Part shown: positions 6,735 through 9,448 of the stretch, in pieces
Position numbering within the stretch: position 1 is the first letter of the stretch
Layout: each line of letters begins with the position of its first letter
Assembly: GCF_029933015.1 (NCBI RefSeq)
Contig: NZ_JAOZOZ010000062.1
Coordinates: 1 to 9,448 of the forward strand
Length of the DNA: 9,448 bases
Source of the DNA: Hydrogenimonas sp.
GTDB taxonomy: Bacteria > Campylobacterota > Campylobacteria > Campylobacterales > Hydrogenimonadaceae
Reading direction: 5' to 3'
Notes under the pieces: model-generated
What the model was told of the DNA's origin: nothing
Seen by the model: the letters and a program-made list of their open reading frames with translations, nothing else
Databases searched by the model: none
Translations under genes and position numbers: made by a program

Positions 6735-7582
6735 GAGAAATAGCATACGACGACATCGTCAAAGCGGTCAAGAACATGGTCATCCACACGGCGACGAATC
6801 TGCCGGAGGATGCTTTGAAGAAGCTCAAGGAAGCCCACGAAAAAGAGAAGAGCCCGGTCGCCAGGAAGGTTCTCGAGCAGCTCCTCGAAAACGCCGAGAT
6901 CGCCCGAACCGAAAAGCGACCTCTCTGTCAGGATACGGGATTGGCCGTCTATTTCGTCAAGGTCGGCCAGGATGTCCACGTCACAGGCGGTACACTGACC
7001 GACGCGATCAACAAGGGCACGGAAGAGGGCTACATCGAGGGCTACCTTCGCGCCTCCACCTGTGACTGCTTCACCCGCGCCAACCTCAAAGACGTCATCG
7101 GCTACAACCTGCCGGCGGTCATCCACTACGACATCGTCGAAGGGGACAAGATCGAGATCGAATACGCGGCCAAGGGGGGCGGAAGCGAAAACGTCAGCCG
7201 CGCCCGCGTTCTGGCACCGGCGCAGGGACCTCAGGGGGTCATCGATTTCGTCAAGGAGGTGATCTCCGAAGCGGGTCCGAACCCCTGTCCTCCGATCATC
7301 GTCGGTGTCGGCATCGGCGGTACTTTCGAGAAAGCGGCGATTTCGAGCAAATACGCCCTTTTCCGTGAAGCGGGCAAACCCAATCCCGATCCGGCTGTCG
7401 CGGAGTTCGAAAAAGAGCTGCTCTACGAGCTCAACAAACTGGGTATCGGTGCCATGGGAATGGGCGGTACGGAGACGGTTCTGGCGGTTCATGTCGAGAA
7501 AAATCCGTGCCACATCGCTTCGCTTCCGGTCAGTGTCAACGTCCAGTGCCACAGCAGCCGACACAATCACGTAACGCTTTAA
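6731..7582 (+). CDS. Class I fumarate hydratase, alpha subunit
   Basis: This is the [4Fe-4S] catalytic subunit of the oxygen-sensitive two-subunit fumarase, which adds water to fumarate to give malate. The 283-residue length is typical of the separate alpha subunit (FumA N-terminal region, TtdA-like). Seen are PLCQDTG (Cys66), KGGGSENVSRARVLAPAQG, AGPNPCPPIIVGVGIGGTFE (Cys186) and ASLPVSVNVQCHSSRH (Cys273, with Cys260 nearby in NPCH). Cys66 and Cys186 are probable cluster ligands, and the third is Cys273 or Cys260. The segment from 109 to 131 departs from the family's usual N-T-x-x-N-T-P pattern and carries an extra CxC (111, 113). A related tartrate dehydratase is possible from sequence alone, but the TCA neighbours make fumarase far more likely. 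Translation is probably coupled to mdh through the four-base ATGA overlap. The symbol is left blank because fumA/fumB naming is ambiguous for split enzymes. Confidence 0.92.
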   Translation: MREIAYDDIVKAVKNMVIHTATNLPEDALKKLKEAHEKEKSPVARKVLEQLLENAEIARTEKRPLCQDTGLAVYFVKVGQDVHVTGGTLTDAINKGTEEGYIEGYLRASTCDCFTRANLKDVIGYNLPAVIHYDIVEGDKIEIEYAAKGGGSENVSRARVLAPAQGPQGVIDFVKEVISEAGPNPCPPIIVGVGIGGTFEKAAISSKYALFREAGKPNPDPAVAEFEKELLYELNKLGIGAMGMGGTETVLAVHVEKNPCHIASLPVSVNVQCHSSRHNHVTL

Positions 7583-7591
7583 GGATTTGCC

Positions 7592-8152
7592 ATGAGTCAA
7601 GTACACTATCTTACAACACCACTTACGGATGAAGATATCATGAATCTCAAAGCCGGAGATATCGTCTATCTCTCCGGTACGATCTTCACGGCCCGGGATG
7701 CGGCCCACAAACGTCTCGTCGATCTGATCGAGAACAAAGAGGAGCTTCCCTTCCAGCTCGACGGTGCCGTCATCTACTTCGTCGGACCGACACCTCCGAA
7801 ACCGGGCGAGCCGATCGGCAGCGCGGGCCCTACGACGAGCTACCGCATGGACAGCTATTCGCCTACACTCATCAAGCACGGACTCAAAGGGATGATCGGA
7901 AAGGGCAAACGCAACCAGGCGGTCAAGGATGCCTGCAAAGAGTACAAAGCGGTCTACTTCGGCGCCACGGGCGGAGCGGGCGCGCTTCTTGGCAAACTGA
8001 TCAAAGAAGCGAAAGTGATCGCCTACGAGGAGCTGGGACCCGAAGCGATCCGCATGCTGAAAGTGGAGAACTTCCCGGTGACGGTGATCAACGACGCCTA
8101 CGGTCGCGATCTCTACGAAGAGGGTCGCAAGCAGTACGAAGTCAAAGACTGA
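7592..8152 (+). CDS. Class I fumarate hydratase, beta subunit
   Basis: This is the C-terminal (beta) half of the class I fumarase, which completes the active site with the alpha subunit encoded just upstream. The 186-residue size is usual. Family motifs are SGTIFTARDAAHKR (28-41), VGPTPPKPGEPIGSAGPTTS (64-83) continuing into YRMD, GMIGKG, GATGGAGALL, and EELGPEAI toward the C-terminus. The gap to the alpha gene is nine bases. Its ribosome binding site AAGGA (7581-7585) uses the last two bases of the alpha stop codon TAA, with six bases to ATG, so the two subunits are likely made in step. Confidence 0.94.
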   Translation: MSQVHYLTTPLTDEDIMNLKAGDIVYLSGTIFTARDAAHKRLVDLIENKEELPFQLDGAVIYFVGPTPPKPGEPIGSAGPTTSYRMDSYSPTLIKHGLKGMIGKGKRNQAVKDACKEYKAVYFGATGGAGALLGKLIKEAKVIAYEELGPEAIRMLKVENFPVTVINDAYGRDLYEEGRKQYEVKD

Positions 8153-8180
8153 AAAAACCAAATAAAGAAAGGGAAACAAC

Positions 8181-9344
8181 ATGAACATTCATGAGTATCA
8201 GGCGAAAGAGATTTTTCGTGAGTACGGTGTTCCTGTACCGCGCGGTCAGGTAGCCTTCAGCGTCGACGAAGCGGTCGATGCGGCCAAAGCGCTCGGAGGA
8301 AATATCTGGGTCGTCAAGGCGCAGATCCATGCGGGCGGCCGCGGACTGGGCGGCGGTGTCAAGCTGGCCAAATCGATCGACGAGGTCAGACACTGGGCCG
8401 ATCAGATACTCGGCATGACGCTGGTGACGCACCAGACGGGACCGGAAGGGAAACTGGTCCAGAAAGTCTACATCGAAGAGGGTGCGGACATCGCGAAAGA
8501 GTACTATCTGGGTATGCTTCTCGATCGTGCAGCCGAAATGCCTGTCATGATGGCTTCTACGGAAGGCGGAATGGAGATCGAGAAGGTCGCGGCCGAGACT
8601 CCCGAAAAGATCGTCAAGGTCAATATCGATCCGGCCATCGGCTTCCAGGGCTTCCACGGACGCAAACTGGCTTTCGGTCTGGGACTCGCCAAAGAGGAGA
8701 TCGGACCTTTCATCAAGTTCGCCCAGGCCCTCTACAAGGTCTATATGGACAAAGACGCCGAAATGATCGAGATCAACCCGCTTATCAAGACGGGCGACGG
8801 CAAATTCCTCGCACTCGATGCGAAGATGGGCTTCGACGACAACGCTCTGGGACGCCATCCCGACATCCATGAGATGCGAGATCTCAGCGAAGAGGAACCG
8901 ACCGAAGTCGAGGCGAAACAGCATGGCCTCAGCTACATCAAACTCGATGGCAACGTCGGATGTATGGTCAACGGTGCAGGTCTTGCGATGGCGACGATGG
9001 ATATCATCAAGCACGAAGGGGGCGAGCCGGCCAACTTCCTCGACGTGGGTGGCGGAGCGAATCCCGAAACGGTCGCGAAGGGTTTCGAGATCATCCTCAA
9101 AGACCCCAACGTCAAAGCGATCTTCGTCAACATCTTCGGCGGTATCGTCCGATGCGACCGTGTCGCCAACGGTATTCTGGAAGCGACCAAGATCACCGAT
9201 GTCAACGTTCCCGTCGTCGTCCGACTCGACGGTACCAACGCGGAAGAGGCGGCAGAGATTCTCAAAAATGCCGGTATCAAAAACATCATTTCAGCGACCG
9301 ACCTGGCAGACGGAGCCAAAAAAGCGGTCGAAGCAGCGAAATAA
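8181..9344 (+). CDS. sucC: Succinyl-CoA synthetase (ADP-forming), beta subunit
   Basis: SucC is the nucleotide-binding ATP-grasp subunit of succinate-CoA ligase, which links succinate, CoA and ATP to succinyl-CoA, ADP and phosphate. The 387 residues compare with 388 in E. coli. It starts MNIHEYQAKEIF, with the ATP-grasp loop VVKAQIHAGGRG (Lys46), Asn199 in EINPLI and Asp213 in ALDAKM at the same positions as the E. coli Mg-binding residues. The C-terminal ligase domain contains FLDVGGGANPE and NIFGGIVRCD. Pro20 matches the residue I recall as marking ATP- rather than GTP-using enzymes, a tentative specificity call. It begins 28 bases after fumarase beta, with a purine-rich site (AAAGGG, 8168-8173) before ATG. 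In the reductive direction it makes succinyl-CoA for 2-oxoglutarate synthesis. Confidence 0.97.
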   Translation: MNIHEYQAKEIFREYGVPVPRGQVAFSVDEAVDAAKALGGNIWVVKAQIHAGGRGLGGGVKLAKSIDEVRHWADQILGMTLVTHQTGPEGKLVQKVYIEEGADIAKEYYLGMLLDRAAEMPVMMASTEGGMEIEKVAAETPEKIVKVNIDPAIGFQGFHGRKLAFGLGLAKEEIGPFIKFAQALYKVYMDKDAEMIEINPLIKTGDGKFLALDAKMGFDDNALGRHPDIHEMRDLSEEEPTEVEAKQHGLSYIKLDGNVGCMVNGAGLAMATMDIIKHEGGEPANFLDVGGGANPETVAKGFEIILKDPNVKAIFVNIFGGIVRCDRVANGILEATKITDVNVPVVVRLDGTNAEEAAEILKNAGIKNIISATDLADGAKKAVEAAK

Positions 9345-9359
9345 GGGAGGTATAGAACA

Positions 9360-9448
9360 ATGAGTATTCTCGTCAACAAAGACACCAAAGTCATCGTCCA
9401 GGGATTTACCGGTAAAGAGGGAACGTTCCACGCCTCCCAGTGTATCGA
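9360..9448 (+). CDS. sucD: Succinyl-CoA synthetase alpha subunit, 5' end only
   Basis: Only the first 29 codons are in the window, starting MSILVNKDTKVIVQGFTGKE and continuing GTFHASQCI. The GFTGKEGTFH segment is the conserved CoA-binding N-terminal motif of SucD, which carries the phosphohistidine further on (outside the window). ATG 9360 is preceded by a strong site AAGGGAGG (9343-9350) nine bases upstream that overlaps the sucC stop codon. The two subunits are thus adjacent and probably co-translated. It is too short to annotate further. Confidence 0.93.
   Translation, partial: MSILVNKDTKVIVQGFTGKEGTFHASQCI

Noticed and set aside
6560..8188. Minus-strand ORF of 542 codons over mdh and fumarase genes
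   Set aside because: It spans three well-identified plus-strand genes and has no family features of its own.
8142..9014. Minus-strand ORF of 290 codons over sucC
   Set aside because: It is a shadow of sucC, whose residues Lys46, Asn199 and Asp213 align with the known enzyme.

Overview
The window is about 9.4 kb of fairly GC-rich, gene-dense DNA. It most likely comes from a member of the Campylobacterota (formerly Epsilonproteobacteria). Three things point there: a monomeric-type isocitrate dehydrogenase next to a malate dehydrogenase, followed by succinyl-CoA synthetase genes (the icd-mdh-sucC-sucD order I recall from Campylobacter and relatives); a two-subunit class I fumarase inserted in that cluster; and an AsmA-like envelope protein beside mltG. 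The base composition looks higher in GC than in most of that phylum, as in Nitratifractor- or Hydrogenimonas-type lineages. The genus is a guess, because no rRNA gene is present.

Layout. Positions 1 to about 2432 hold one large minus-strand gene, cut by the left edge, for a membrane-anchored AsmA/YhdP-like protein. Its 5' end overlaps head-to-head with mltG on the plus strand (2356-3318). A roughly 100-bp gap with a good promoter-like sequence and a strong ribosome binding site leads into icd (3423-5636). A 138-bp gap with a GC hairpin and an AT-rich dyad then separates icd from a tight plus-strand cluster: mdh (5775-6734), fumarase alpha (6731-7582), fumarase beta (7592-8152), sucC (8181-9344) and the start of sucD (9360 to the edge). 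There is no plus-strand gap over 300 bases, and no RNA gene, insertion sequence or CRISPR array was seen.

Function. From icd on, the genes encode five consecutive reaction steps of the TCA cycle less one: isocitrate/2-oxoglutarate, malate/oxaloacetate, fumarate/malate and succinate/succinyl-CoA. The missing steps are fumarate reductase or succinate dehydrogenase and 2-oxoglutarate:acceptor oxidoreductase. In many Campylobacterota these enzymes run reductively for CO2 fixation. The oxygen-labile class I fumarase suits an anaerobe or microaerophile. Whether this organism uses the reductive cycle cannot be decided here, since ATP-citrate lyase and the 2-oxoglutarate:ferredoxin oxidoreductase are not in the window. 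The left part is an envelope module: a peptidoglycan terminase next to a probable lipid-handling membrane protein.

I see no convincing new defence or mobile system. The points most worth a second look are the overlapping divergent 5' ends of the AsmA-like gene and mltG, the repeated ACTTC/GAAGT half-sites that could form alternative RNA hairpins ahead of mdh, and an atypical active-site-region segment in the fumarase alpha subunit.
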